Assembly (NCBI RefSeq): GCF_900105615.1
Contig: NZ_LT630003.1
Coordinates: 2,542,001 to 2,606,000, forward strand
DNA length: 64,000 nucleotides
Direction of reading: 5' to 3'
Source: Lacrimispora sphenoides JCM 1415
GTDB taxonomy: Bacteria > Bacillota > Clostridia > Lachnospirales > Lachnospiraceae
Part shown: one piece after another, positions 42,455 to 52,587 of the stretch
How positions within the stretch are numbered: position 1 is the stretch's first letter
Layout of the letters: each line of letters begins with the position of its first letter
Translations under genes and position numbers: made by a program
The notes under the pieces: generated by a model
What the model was told of the DNA's origin: nothing
Database searches by the model: none
The model's input: the letters and a program-made list of their open reading frames with translations, nothing else

Positions 42455-45400
42455 CTAATATTCTTCAAGCAATTCATACTGTTTTTCTTTGCCATTGGTA
42501 AAATAGATCCCCGTTTTCTCTGAAAATACGACCCGTGCTACCGTATACAGCAAATCAAGCTCCGCCGGTTTCATCTCATACGTATGCAGCATAAAGAAGC
42601 TTGGCTTCTCGCTTCTGGAATCATAGATTCGAAGAGAGCTTGTCATATCGTTGATTAATTCATCCACCTCCTGATGATACCCATGCTTGGAATCAATCAG
42701 GATAATTAAATCCACCATAACACGGTTAATTCTTAAATATTCGTAAGCCTTTAATGCATCCTTTACGATTCTTTCCTCTTTCATGGACCGGATCATTAAA
42801 AGCAGGATGGGGTTATCCCCTGACACTCCGAATTTCCACAGGAAGCTTTGATTCATAAAGTTCCGCCTTATATTTTCAGCCGGCCCCCGGTAAATGCCCG
42901 AAGGATAGAAGACAGGGCTGATTAAGTCCTGAAAGGCGTTTAACTGGGCTCTGGTAATCTCCAGATACTTTAACTCCAGGTTCGTTTGAAGCCGGAATTT
43001 TTCCAGGATATCATCGATCCGGTAGCTTACATTTAATTCCCCTGCGATTTTTATTGCTTCCTCTTTACTTGCGCACACTCCGGTAATGAATGAAATGCAG
43101 GCGGTTTCACCCGCCCCTATGCAGATCTGTGCCCGCAGGCTCATGATCGGGTCATTGCAAAAGCCTGAATTATTTAAAAAGGCAATGCTGTTAACCACTG
43201 AATCCGGATTTTCCAGGGTATTGTTTCTTCCGATAAAGCGTTTTCTGTCATTTTCATATTCCAGTTTTTTGCATAGCTTTGTTCCGGTTCTAACCATGTG
43301 CATCATATAAGGATTATCATCATCATCATTATCCTTCCGCCGTCTTTTTGCCAGAAAGATGTCCTGCTCTTCCAGGTACTCACTCTCCAGGAATAGCTTA
43401 TTGAATGCAGGATGGCTTATTTCTGCCAGATGGGTATCATCCACCACCTCCAGATAGCTGGTCACCTCCAAGTGCTTTTCCTCATTCCCGTGATTGGTGA
43501 AGATGATTTTACGTATCTCATAGTTTTGGTCCGCATTTAAGCTGACAATCATGTGTGATGAGATATCTCCATCCCTGCGTTTAAATTCCGCCTGGTGCGG
43601 GCTGAAAATTACCTGGTAAGCATCCGGTGTCTTTCTGGTCGGATGATAAGCGGCACTCCAGACCCTTCCCCGCTTCATATCTTTGATATAGATATAATTA
43701 CCTGTATTCGCATAAATATCCGACCGGAAACGGTAAAGCATCCGGTCTTCATATTTACTGAAGCCATCCCCATCGGTGGTTATCATCAGTGAATAATTAC
43801 CATTTGATAAATAATTCACAACCGGTGGATTCATGCCGGTACGGTTGACATACCGGCTACTGTAAATGTCTTCTTTAAAAAGAGGCTTTCCAATCTTTAT
43901 GGTATATCCCTGCTTTGCAATGGAAATCAAATAGGACTGACGTTTTTCTTCCAGCAGAACTTCTGTGGCTTTTATCATCATCTCCCCGTGAAACCTCTCC
44001 CGAAGGATTCCCCCATTCAGATAATTATTAATTGCAGCCAGATTCATCCCCTGATGATGGGCCATATAGGATTTTACTATGCAATAAGGGGTCAGTTCCA
44101 CAGAATTCGGCACATTAAAATCTACGGATTCATAGAAACCGTAAGTGCCGTAAGCGCCTAATTCCTTCAGTCGTTTTAAGTTTTCCATACACTCTTCTTC
44201 TGCAATATCCAGTGCCAGCATCGTCGCATAGGGAGCAACCACCATGGAGTTCTTACGGACCGGCTGGAGTCTTATCTTTGGAACACCGAAGGCCTTGTAC
44301 TGGTAATTCGAGTTTAGGTCGAACCGGTAATACTGGGATTCCGATATTCCCCAGGGTATTTCCGCCTCTTTTGCATACTTCATATGCTGGAGCACCGCCG
44401 CCCTGGAAGTCTGTGCATAGACGGAGTCTTCATATTCTTTGAATACAAGATTTGGCATCAGATATTCAAACATCGTACCGCTCCAGGACACAAAGCAGGG
44501 AATGCCTCCCACAATGGTCAGCGGTCTTCCCAGTTTATTCCAATGCTTTAGCGGCACTTCTCCCATGGCTATGGCAAGAAGGCTTGTAAGCGCCGATTCA
44601 GACGCCATAAGGTCATAGCAGCCTTCATCAAGCGTGTGGGTTGAAACATGATATCCGATGTGGAACAGCATTCTCTTTTCGTTAAATAAAAAACGGAAAT
44701 CTACATTTGTTAAAATGCCGTCTATTTTATTGCTGAGCGCTCTGATCCGTTCTATCATGCTATCCGCAAATTTATTGTCCTCCGATGTAATACTGCGAAG
44801 GGAAGGATAAGAGAAATAGGTCTTCTCCTTCAGTTTTAAAGCTTCAGCTTCTTTTACAGTGCTGTCAATGAGATTCATTAACTGTCTGGTCCAGGGGTAG
44901 TCTTCCGGCGGTGAAAGCTCCCTATGGTTTAAATCTTCCCTGATTTGCACAATATCATCTATCAGCTCCCCTATCCTTTGATACCTTGGTTTCAGTTCAT
45001 GTCCGGCAGAGCTGCCTGTTCTTATCCGAAGTTCTTCATTGCTGTTTTCAACCGCAATCCTGAGCTCGGACAGAAAATTCTCCGGATAAACCGGCCTGTC
45101 TATCTGTTCCAGAAGTCCATTTTTAAGCGCCACCAGATGCCCCAGGAAATTGCCGCTGTCAACGGTTGATATATAGGCAGGGTTTAATACCTCCAGGGTC
45201 CCGATATGATACCAGTTATAGAGATGCCCATTGAATTTGGGCATTTTCTGAATCGTTTCCATCAGATTTTCCACGACTTCAACCGTAGAGCTTAACGTTT
45301 CGAAACCAAAATCCCTGGCTGACAGGATTGCCAGAAACTGAAGTCCCATATTGGTCGGCGATGTTTTATCGCTGACTTTTTCCACCATTGAAATCTGGTA

Positions 45401-48400
45401 ATTATCCGGACAGAGCCAGTTATTTTCCTTCGTGGAAAGCTCCTTAAAAAACTGCCAGGTTCTGCGTGCAGTATCCAGGAGCAGTTCATTGTTCTGTGCT
45501 AGATTCTTAAGTTGAAGCTTTTTATCCGGCTGACTGATCCCGTAGGCGATTTGGGAGGCAAAGCACCAGTCGGCAATTACGATTGCTGTCAAAATCATTC
45601 CGGCCGGGTTTAAATGTCCCATAAATAAGATTATCACAAGGGCAGCCGCCGGAAGAAGAGAACTCCACATGGTGATAAAATATCCCCTTCTGGTATTGAC
45701 AATGGAGGCGTCCACTGCTTCCGCCGTATTCCAGCGAAGCAGATTTTTTTTGCTGATAAAGATCCGGTACATGGTTCTGATCATTGCATCCGTTGCGACA
45801 TAAGCTCGGTAAGGAGTAATTGTAAACTCCAGGAAAGCCCGATAAAGCATTGCAGCAAGTTCCCTAAAAAAGCATTTATAGACAAGGGCGAGCTTTGGCC
45901 GGATCAGCTTCTGGGAGATAACTGCAAGCAAAAGAATCACCAGAGTAAATAAATCATTAAAGAAAACAATGGGTAACCAAAGATAATATGCCTTAGGCAT
46001 CCATGCCAGATTAAACAATACAAATAACGTCTTGCTTAAAGGAACCATGCTTCTTCTTAAGTTGTCAAAGATCTTCCATTTTGACAGAGCACATAAGTTT
46101 TTACCATCCTGGGTCTTTCTTAAAAACAGCCAGGGCAGAAGCTGCCAGTCCCCGCGCAGCCATCGGTGTTCCCTTTTGGTAAAGGATAAAACACTGGTTG
46201 GAAAATTGTCCATAATCTTGACCGTACTGGAAAAAGCCGTTCTTGCATAGCAGCTCTCAAAAAGGTCATGACTGAGAATCCTGTTTTCCGGCACCTTGTT
46301 CTGAAGCACCTTGTGGAAGGCCTCCCGATCGTAAATGCCCTTCCCGGTATAGATTCCCTTATTAAAAATATCCTGGTAAATATCTGATATTACGGTTCCG
46401 TAATGAGCCAGGCCTGATTCCCCACCGAAGATTTTCGCAAACCTGCTGCCGTTCTTATCCACAATATGGTTTCTTACTGAAGGCTGAATGATGACATAGC
46501 CTTCTTCTACCTTTTGGCCTGCCGGGTCAAGAATCGGCTTATTTAAAGGATGATCCATCAGACCGACCAGTTTTGCGGCATTGTCACGAAGCAGATTGGT
46601 ATCCGCATCCAGCGTGATTACATACCGGAAGGTGGGAAGGAGCTTTTCGTCGCAGTAAATAGAGGAAAAGGTGGTATTCTCCTTTTCTTCGCCATTTAAA
46701 AGGTTATTAAACTCTTCCAGCTTTCCTCTTTTACGCTCCCAGCCCATATAACAGTTCTCCGCTTTATTCCATTTGCGGCAGCGGAAGAATAAGGAAAAGC
46801 GCTGCTGTTCAGACGGATAGAGCTCATTTAACTCCTTCATACGTGCAGCAAGGGCGTTTTCAATCACCTTGTCATTTTCCATGAACTCGTCCGTGGAATC
46901 CGCAAAATCAAGCAGCAATGCAAAGTAAAGATTGGACTGACTGTTTGCCAGATAATGCTTTTGAAGACGTTCCATGTACCCCAGGCCCTGTTCCTTTGAG
47001 GAGACAATAACCGGCATAACCACAAAAGTTTTTGCATCCTCTGGTATTTCCTCCAGATAGTTCAGAGAAGGAATCTTCCTGACTTTAATTCTTCTAGTAA
47101 AAATAAAATTTGTAAGCTCTATGGAAATACCCATTAACAGCGGCATTGCCGATAAAAAGAGAATGACTAGCCGGCTGATATTCCTAAGCCCGCCAAGGTT
47201 CCAAAAGGCATAAAGCAGACAGGCACAAAGTCCCGGAATAATAAGGAACATGGCTAGGAAATAAAGGAAGCCGCTTACGTTCATTCTTTTTTTAATATTT
47301 TGAGGAATCGGCTTTCCTAACGCCTTTGCTTTTAAAATCGGATACCCTTTACCCAAAAGATAGGAACCCACATGATGGGAACAATGCAGGTCCTCTCTTC
47401 CCTCAACCGCCAGTTCCAGACAGTCTCCTGCTATCTTTTCCTCCAACAGCCGGTAACGGTGCGATAATTTAACGATTACCCCACGGTACATGCCCCTGGA
47501 TTCCAAATCCATCTTTGGATATACCCCATCCGGATCCTGTGATAAAATCTGCTCCAGATAGGAATATTCCTCAAAGAACTTCTCTTCATCAACTTCATTG
47601 ATATCCCTCAGGCTGACAATCAAGGTCCGGATATTTGTCTCAAGAAATGATTCAATCTTTCCTTCCTCCATGAATATGCCGGAGGTCTTTACCTGTCTCT
47701 CCAGGGAAGAAAAGTGATGTTCCAGGTATTTTTGAATGGAAGCCTCATCAAAAGACAGGTTCTTCAGCAGATGTATTACATGGGCATGGAAGGAGTAGTT
47801 AAGCCTTAAGTTATCCTCTGTTTTGCAAAGCAGCGCGGATATATCGGCCGGTCCCTTTTTATCTGCCAGCTTATCACGGAGAAATTTTTCTGCCTTTGAT
47901 TTCACATCAATCATATGAAGAATTTCTTCCGCGATCACAATGATTTCTTCAAGAATACAAAAGCCCAGCACTTCCGGCAAAACCCAGATTTCCTTGTCTG
48001 TAAGGGGGATCTTTTGCTGATAAGCCTTTAACATCACAGAAATGTTTTCTTCACTTATGTGCCCGCCGGAAAGAGCCACCATTTTTTTTGCCACAACATA
48101 GATACGGGGGAAGTTCCGGTATTCCTTTCCCTCCAGAACCGGCAAAACGGCATAGCTGGTTCCTGATGTACGGACCTTTTTAATTTCCCGGTACAGCATC
48201 TGGAAATTATCAAAGAGCCAGCGTGCTGCCGGTATCAGGGAAATGATATCCGTGGAAACGGCAGAGATACTGTCTCTTATTTTATTCAGTTTTTTATAAG
48301 CAGCCTGGTTATAATCATTAAGAACAAAGCTGCGTCCCACCAGCCTGACCTGGTCATGACCTTCTGCCAGAACAAGCATCTGCTTCTCCCATTCGCTTGG

Positions 48401-48580
48401 GTCAAATTTATTTTCTTCTCCCTGGAAGCAGTCCGGGAAATGCACGTTCTTACTAAAATGATAACGCCGGTAATACAAAATGAATAGTACAAGGCAGATC
48501 GACGCAGCCAGCAGCAATAGAATATTCAGCAGAAACGGTGAATTTATATAAAAATTAGTTTTTTCCAAAAAGCTCTGCAA
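42455..48580 (-). CDS. Cyclic beta-1,2-glucan synthase, GT84 and transglycosylase part
   Basis: A 2041-residue membrane protein. A first helix lies near residue 20, further helices near 440-495 and 860-1000. The GT84 domain has DADT (about 650) and HRWLRGDWQ (about 807), which use UDP-glucose to build a beta-1,2 chain. A glycoamylase-like transglycosylase domain (about 1290-1560, HIGYHVSTHTLDEGCYDLMASESA and NSVELTPYCIVKSYMAHHQGMN) follows, the domain recently assigned to GH189 and cyclisation. The GH94-like sandwich begins near 1600, but the GH94 catalytic barrel is encoded by the next gene. The TTG start at 48578-48580 lies behind AAGGAGG; the 14-codon longer form is rejected. Confidence 0.93.
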   Translation of the reverse strand: MQSFLEKTNFYINSPFLLNILLLLAASICLVLFILYYRRYHFSKNVHFPDCFQGEENKFDPSEWEKQMLVLAEGHDQVRLVGRSFVLNDYNQAAYKKLNKIRDSISAVSTDIISLIPAARWLFDNFQMLYREIKKVRTSGTSYAVLPVLEGKEYRNFPRIYVVAKKMVALSGGHISEENISVMLKAYQQKIPLTDKEIWVLPEVLGFCILEEIIVIAEEILHMIDVKSKAEKFLRDKLADKKGPADISALLCKTEDNLRLNYSFHAHVIHLLKNLSFDEASIQKYLEHHFSSLERQVKTSGIFMEEGKIESFLETNIRTLIVSLRDINEVDEEKFFEEYSYLEQILSQDPDGVYPKMDLESRGMYRGVIVKLSHRYRLLEEKIAGDCLELAVEGREDLHCSHHVGSYLLGKGYPILKAKALGKPIPQNIKKRMNVSGFLYFLAMFLIIPGLCACLLYAFWNLGGLRNISRLVILFLSAMPLLMGISIELTNFIFTRRIKVRKIPSLNYLEEIPEDAKTFVVMPVIVSSKEQGLGYMERLQKHYLANSQSNLYFALLLDFADSTDEFMENDKVIENALAARMKELNELYPSEQQRFSLFFRCRKWNKAENCYMGWERKRGKLEEFNNLLNGEEKENTTFSSIYCDEKLLPTFRYVITLDADTNLLRDNAAKLVGLMDHPLNKPILDPAGQKVEEGYVIIQPSVRNHIVDKNGSRFAKIFGGESGLAHYGTVISDIYQDIFNKGIYTGKGIYDREAFHKVLQNKVPENRILSHDLFESCYARTAFSSTVKIMDNFPTSVLSFTKREHRWLRGDWQLLPWLFLRKTQDGKNLCALSKWKIFDNLRRSMVPLSKTLFVLFNLAWMPKAYYLWLPIVFFNDLFTLVILLLAVISQKLIRPKLALVYKCFFRELAAMLYRAFLEFTITPYRAYVATDAMIRTMYRIFISKKNLLRWNTAEAVDASIVNTRRGYFITMWSSLLPAAALVIILFMGHLNPAGMILTAIVIADWCFASQIAYGISQPDKKLQLKNLAQNNELLLDTARRTWQFFKELSTKENNWLCPDNYQISMVEKVSDKTSPTNMGLQFLAILSARDFGFETLSSTVEVVENLMETIQKMPKFNGHLYNWYHIGTLEVLNPAYISTVDSGNFLGHLVALKNGLLEQIDRPVYPENFLSELRIAVENSNEELRIRTGSSAGHELKPRYQRIGELIDDIVQIREDLNHRELSPPEDYPWTRQLMNLIDSTVKEAEALKLKEKTYFSYPSLRSITSEDNKFADSMIERIRALSNKIDGILTNVDFRFLFNEKRMLFHIGYHVSTHTLDEGCYDLMASESALTSLLAIAMGEVPLKHWNKLGRPLTIVGGIPCFVSWSGTMFEYLMPNLVFKEYEDSVYAQTSRAAVLQHMKYAKEAEIPWGISESQYYRFDLNSNYQYKAFGVPKIRLQPVRKNSMVVAPYATMLALDIAEEECMENLKRLKELGAYGTYGFYESVDFNVPNSVELTPYCIVKSYMAHHQGMNLAAINNYLNGGILRERFHGEMMIKATEVLLEEKRQSYLISIAKQGYTIKIGKPLFKEDIYSSRYVNRTGMNPPVVNYLSNGNYSLMITTDGDGFSKYEDRMLYRFRSDIYANTGNYIYIKDMKRGRVWSAAYHPTRKTPDAYQVIFSPHQAEFKRRDGDISSHMIVSLNADQNYEIRKIIFTNHGNEEKHLEVTSYLEVVDDTHLAEISHPAFNKLFLESEYLEEQDIFLAKRRRKDNDDDDNPYMMHMVRTGTKLCKKLEYENDRKRFIGRNNTLENPDSVVNSIAFLNNSGFCNDPIMSLRAQICIGAGETACISFITGVCASKEEAIKIAGELNVSYRIDDILEKFRLQTNLELKYLEITRAQLNAFQDLISPVFYPSGIYRGPAENIRRNFMNQSFLWKFGVSGDNPILLLMIRSMKEERIVKDALKAYEYLRINRVMVDLIILIDSKHGYHQEVDELINDMTSSLRIYDSRSEKPSFFMLHTYEMKPAELDLLYTVARVVFSEKTGIYFTNGKEKQYELLEEY

Positions 48581-48790
48581 TTGAAGCTCCTCCTTATTTA
48601 AGAAATCCTTCCGGCATAACAAATCTTTTTACAGATAGTTTGTCTGTTTTTCTATAAAAAATAGCGCAGTATTATATTGTAGCACTTTTTATGTTTTTTT
48701 ATTAATTTCCTGTCAGATTTATAAAATTTATACGAACTCCGTGTTCCTTTGGGTGCGTTAATGAATTGAAGTTCAATAAATAATGGTAAA

Positions 48791-48828
48791 AGAAAGAGCA
48801 TCCCCATACATAAAAGGATGCTCTTTCT
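48791..48828. terminator. Terminator after the P-type ATPase gene
   Basis: A 13-bp perfect stem AGAAAGAGCATCC / GGATGCTCTTTCT (48791-48803 with 48816-48828) with a T-rich tail on both strands. It lies 73 bases after the ATPase stop and before the promoter region of the glucan synthase (48581-48790), which otherwise shows only AT-rich sequence with a TATAAT. Confidence 0.82.
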
Positions 48829-48900
48829 TCTATTTATTTTTCCTGAATCCTAATATGTATCCAAAGAATTCTACATTCATAAAGCCACAATTCTTCCGCA

Positions 48901-50796
48901 TTACGTAAATTTCCGGTCATAGAGCAGCGCCGCATTCAATACCACCAGTACAGAACCAGCATTATGTACCAATGCACCGCTAACCGGGTTTAGTACGCCT
49001 GTTACCGACAAAAGTATGGCGGTAACATTAATTGCCATTGAGATAGTGATGTTGAATTTTATGGTGTGAACCGTGGAATTGGACAGCCTTTTCAAATATG
49101 GAATCATAGAAATATCGTCGCCGGTCAAAGCAATGTCTGCCGCTTCGATAGCGATATCACTTCCCATACTCCCCATAGCCACACCTACGTCTGCGATTTT
49201 TAGTGCAGGTGCATCATTGACGCCATCCCCGATCATGCATACCTTTTTCCCTTGTTTTTTAAGCCCTGAGATACTGCTTACTTTATCTTCAGGCAGCAGC
49301 CCGGCTTTTACAGTACCAATGCCAATCTTTTCGGCAAAATATCCTGCCGCTTGAATATGATCTCCAGTCAGAAGCACAACCCGGGTATTCATGCCATGGA
49401 GTTCCTTTACCACACCATAAGCGGTATCCCGCAGCGTATCGGAAAGGGTAATCGCTCCGATCAATGACCTTTCTCTTGCTACAAGTATCATCGCTTTTCC
49501 CTGTGCACGATACTTCTCTAATTTAATGGACACCGATTCATCCACAAGTATCTGCTTTTCTTTTAGAAAGCTTACGGTTCCGCATAGCAGGGTCTGTCCG
49601 TTGACCGTTGCCGAGATGCCTTTTCCCGGCAGCATCTGAAAATTCTCTGCAGGTTCTATTGTCATCTGCAATTCTTTCGCATGAGAGACAATCGCTTTGG
49701 CCAAGGGATGTTCTGAATAGGCTTCTGCAGAGGCCGTCAGTCTTAAAAGCTGTTCTTCCCCTACTTCTTCTTTCAAAGGAACCACATCTGCGACCACCGG
49801 AATGCCTCTGGTCAGTGTACCGGTTTTATCAAAGGCAATGCAGTCCACTTTTCCCATGTTTTCCAATGCTTCACCGGATTTAATGATAACACCGTGCTTT
49901 GTTGCCTGTCCGATGGCCGCCATAATAGAGGTGGGGGTGGCCAGAGCCAATGCACATGGACAGAATACCACAAGGACGGTAACGGCGCGGTTTAAGGCTT
50001 CCATGATTTCATATCCAAGGGCCCATGTGATACCTAATGAAGCCACGGAAATCCCTAATGCCACAGGCACAAGCCAGGCCGCCCATTGATCCGCAATACG
50101 CTGTATAGGTGCTTTTTTATTTTCAGCTTCCTGAACCATTCGGATCAGTTTTTGAAGGGAAGAATCCTCATTAGCCCTGGCTGTAACAACCTCAATCGAG
50201 CCGTAACGGTTGATGGTTCCGCAGAAAACCTGATCTCCTACGCTTTTATCCACCGGGAGTGATTCTCCGGTTATGACCGATTGGTCGATTGAAGTGTTGC
50301 CTTCCGTTATTTCGCCGTCTACGGGGATCGTTTCCCCAGGCAGGATCCGAAGAATATCGCCCTGCTGGATCTGTTCCAGCGGGATCATTTCTTCCCGGCT
50401 TCCCGATGCATCAGTAAGAATTCTTCTTCCCATCATGGGGGTAAGACTGATTAACTGCTTTAATCCTCTTTTTGACCGTTCAACTGTCTTTTCCTCTAAA
50501 ATTGCACCAATTGCCATGATAAAGGCAACCTCACCGGCAGCAAAGAACTCACCGATGGCAACTGAGGCAGCCATCGCAATGGAGATCAGCAATGCGGAAG
50601 AGATCCATTTTTCATATACCAATCGGGTGACTGCAAGATAAATAAGCGGGTATCCGGATAAAAGAATGGTTATCCATGCCGGATTTAAAGGGACCTCCTT
50701 CCCCGTCAGCAGCAGTATCAGGCTGAGCACCAGAAACGCACCGGAAATAATTGTCATTGTAAGACCAGCGAATAAGTCGCTTATTTTTTTCAACAT
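48901..50796 (-). CDS. Heavy-metal P1B-type ATPase
   Basis: A 631-residue metal efflux pump. Membrane helices flank a phosphorylation domain with DKTGTLT (about 323), TGE-S loop, the HP dipeptide SEHPLA (about 363) and GDGVNDAPAL (about 525). The metal-binding helix has CPC in VVFCPCALA (about 280). The last helix region has LVHNAGSVLVVLNA, not the Cu-type YN/MxxSS signature, so Mn, Fe, Zn or Co are more likely than copper; the exact ion cannot be read. There is no N-terminal HMA domain. The start at 50794-50796 follows GGAGG. It is divergent from a TetR regulator, which may control it. Confidence 0.9.
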   Translation of the reverse strand: MLKKISDLFAGLTMTIISGAFLVLSLILLLTGKEVPLNPAWITILLSGYPLIYLAVTRLVYEKWISSALLISIAMAASVAIGEFFAAGEVAFIMAIGAILEEKTVERSKRGLKQLISLTPMMGRRILTDASGSREEMIPLEQIQQGDILRILPGETIPVDGEITEGNTSIDQSVITGESLPVDKSVGDQVFCGTINRYGSIEVVTARANEDSSLQKLIRMVQEAENKKAPIQRIADQWAAWLVPVALGISVASLGITWALGYEIMEALNRAVTVLVVFCPCALALATPTSIMAAIGQATKHGVIIKSGEALENMGKVDCIAFDKTGTLTRGIPVVADVVPLKEEVGEEQLLRLTASAEAYSEHPLAKAIVSHAKELQMTIEPAENFQMLPGKGISATVNGQTLLCGTVSFLKEKQILVDESVSIKLEKYRAQGKAMILVARERSLIGAITLSDTLRDTAYGVVKELHGMNTRVVLLTGDHIQAAGYFAEKIGIGTVKAGLLPEDKVSSISGLKKQGKKVCMIGDGVNDAPALKIADVGVAMGSMGSDIAIEAADIALTGDDISMIPYLKRLSNSTVHTIKFNITISMAINVTAILLSVTGVLNPVSGALVHNAGSVLVVLNAALLYDRKFT

Positions 50797-50859
50797 GATC
50801 TGTCCTCCAAAATTATCCCTTGATTCTTTCGTCATTTTTCAGTACAATAAGTTCGTAAC

Positions 50860-50874
50860 AGAACATATTGTTCT
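50860..50874. promoter_or_regulatory. Palindromic operator candidate between ATPase and TetR genes
   Basis: AGAACA-TAT-TGTTCT is a perfect 15-bp palindrome located in the 179-base divergent region, 64 bases upstream of the ATPase ATG. A half-site TTGTTC recurs at 50955-50960 near the TetR start. Its position suits a TetR-type repressor. Confidence 0.5.
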
Positions 50875-50975
50875 TTAAATAGTATAACAATGGTATATAA
50901 GCGATACAAGAAACGATTTTTTTAAAATGTACGATACCGAACAAATCTGCAAAATTGTTCAAAATGGAGAGGTAT

Positions 50976-51539
50976 ATGGACAGACGACAAAGAAAAACCA
51001 GGGAAGCTATTTTCGATGCATTCAGCAAACTGCTGATTCATAACAGCTATTCGCAAATCACCGTACAGGAAATCATTGATGAGGCCAACGTGGGCCGGAC
51101 AACCTTTTATGCCCATTTTCCAACAAAGGACGATCTATTGCGGGAAATGTGTGCCGAACTGTTTGAGCATGTTTTCTCTCATAAGCCGGAAGCAGAACCG
51201 ACTCATGACTTTTCAATGGCAACCGGCGATCCAAAGGCGATAGTGACTCATATTCTATACCACTTAAGAGAGCATGGACGGACGATGATTATCCTTTTGA
51301 CCTGTGAAAACGGGGAACTGTTCCAGCGTTACTTTCATCAATACTTCCATGAGCTTGTTACGCTGCACATATTTAGCGGGAGCACCCGTAAGAATCCCAT
51401 TGTACCGGAGGACTTTCTCATCGATCATATATCAGGGAGCTTTGTTAATCTGGTGCGGTGGTGGCTGAAAAATCATATGAAGCAGCCACCGGAGGAAATC
51501 GCAGACTACTTTTGGGCAGTCATACAGCCGGTTGTGTAA
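50976..51539 (+). CDS. TetR/AcrR-family regulator
   Basis: A 187-residue regulator with an N-terminal helix-turn-helix (RKTREAIFDAFSKLLIHNSYSQITVQEIIDEANVGRTTFYAHFPTKDDLLREM) and an all-helical ligand-binding C-terminus ending EEIADYFWAVIQPVV, of the TetR_C group common in Firmicutes. The start at 50976 is six bases behind GGAGAGG; a seven-codon longer reading has no ribosome site. It is divergent from the metal ATPase and 12 bases before a LysR gene, so it probably regulates the ATPase, the LysR operon or both. Confidence 0.9.
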   Translation: MDRRQRKTREAIFDAFSKLLIHNSYSQITVQEIIDEANVGRTTFYAHFPTKDDLLREMCAELFEHVFSHKPEAEPTHDFSMATGDPKAIVTHILYHLREHGRTMIILLTCENGELFQRYFHQYFHELVTLHIFSGSTRKNPIVPEDFLIDHISGSFVNLVRWWLKNHMKQPPEEIADYFWAVIQPVV

Positions 51540-51551
51540 GGGAGAAAAAAG

Positions 51552-52481
51552 ATGACATTACAACAGTTAAAATATTTTATTGAAGTGGCAAACTGCGGTT
51601 CCATCAACAAAGCCGCCGAACGATTGTTTATTGCCCAGCCAAGCCTTTCAAATGCTCTTCGCGAATTAGAAACCGAAATCGGACTCGAACTTCTCACCCG
51701 GACTCCCAGAGGCATATCTTTAACCACTGACGGAGCGGAGTTTCTGGGCTACGCCCGGCAGGTCGTGGAACAAGCGAGTCTCTTAGAACAACGGTGGCTG
51801 AATAAGAAACCGTCACGGCGGCTGTGCTCCATATCCACCCAGCACTATGCCTTTGCTGTGAATGCATTTGTCAATATGGTAAAAAAAACCGATGCAGAAG
51901 AATATGAGTATACGCTGCGGGAAGCAAGGACTTTTGAGATTGTGGAGGATGTGAAAAACCTGCGAAGCGAACTCGGTATCCTCTACATGAACAATTTTAA
52001 CCGCCAGGTGTTAGAAAAGCTGCTGCGTGAAAACAATCTGACGTTTCATCCGCTGTTTGCCGCTGTTCCTCATGTTTTTATAAGCACCTCCAATCCCCTT
52101 GCCAGGAAAAAATATGTAACTCTTGAAGACCTGGCTGATTACCCCCGATTGTCCTTTGAGCAGGGGGATTACAACTCCTTTTATTTCTCAGAAGAAATAC
52201 TCAGCACCGAATACGCCAGGAAAGATATTCATGTCGGTGACAGAGCCACTATTTTTAACCTTATGATAGGGCTTAATGGCTATACAATTTCTACAGGAAT
52301 TGTAAGCGCAGACTTAAACGGGGATAATATCACGGCAGTACCTCTTCGCGTCAACGATTCGATAGAGGTTGGCTGGATTTCCCACAAAGATATTCAGTTG
52401 TCACGGCAGGCGGCAATGTACCTTGAGGAATTGAAAGCAGTTGTGGCCGAATATGGCGTTGATATTAAAAATGAGTTATAG
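51552..52481 (+). CDS. LysR-family regulator
   Basis: A 309-residue regulator with an N-terminal winged helix (MTLQQLKYFIEVANCGSINKAAERLFIAQPSLSNALRELETEIGLELLTRTPRGISLT) and a two-lobe periplasmic-binding-type effector domain from about residue 92. It lies 12 bases after the TetR gene and 106 bases before the MetE-like gene on the same strand, suggesting it activates the latter. In Clostridia such LysR genes commonly sit beside methionine or sulfur metabolism genes, so an O-acetylserine or homocysteine-related ligand is possible (inference). A GGGAGAAAAAAG site precedes the ATG. Confidence 0.9.
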   Translation: MTLQQLKYFIEVANCGSINKAAERLFIAQPSLSNALRELETEIGLELLTRTPRGISLTTDGAEFLGYARQVVEQASLLEQRWLNKKPSRRLCSISTQHYAFAVNAFVNMVKKTDAEEYEYTLREARTFEIVEDVKNLRSELGILYMNNFNRQVLEKLLRENNLTFHPLFAAVPHVFISTSNPLARKKYVTLEDLADYPRLSFEQGDYNSFYFSEEILSTEYARKDIHVGDRATIFNLMIGLNGYTISTGIVSADLNGDNITAVPLRVNDSIEVGWISHKDIQLSRQAAMYLEELKAVVAEYGVDIKNEL

Positions 52482-52508
52482 CCTGGAGCTATAACTTGGC
52501 ATATTTTT
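52474..52508 (+). terminator. Terminator overlapping the lysR stop codon
   Basis: A perfect 9-bp stem AGTTATAGC / GCTATAACT (52474-52482 with 52488-52496) includes the LysR stop codon and is followed, after four bases, by ATATTTTTTT. It separates LysR from the MetE-like gene. Confidence 0.75.
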
Positions 52509-52587
52509 TTCATGTTACCAATAAGTCCTCCCTGGATGGTACAATCAGCTTACTAAATTGATGTACCTGATAAAGGAGGATTTTTCT

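Noticed and set aside
42430..42460. Sequencing frameshift as the cause of the split synthase.
   Set aside because: The second gene has its own AAGGAGG and TTG start at proper spacing and the first has a normal stop; a simple one-base error would not create that. Left open only in the finding.
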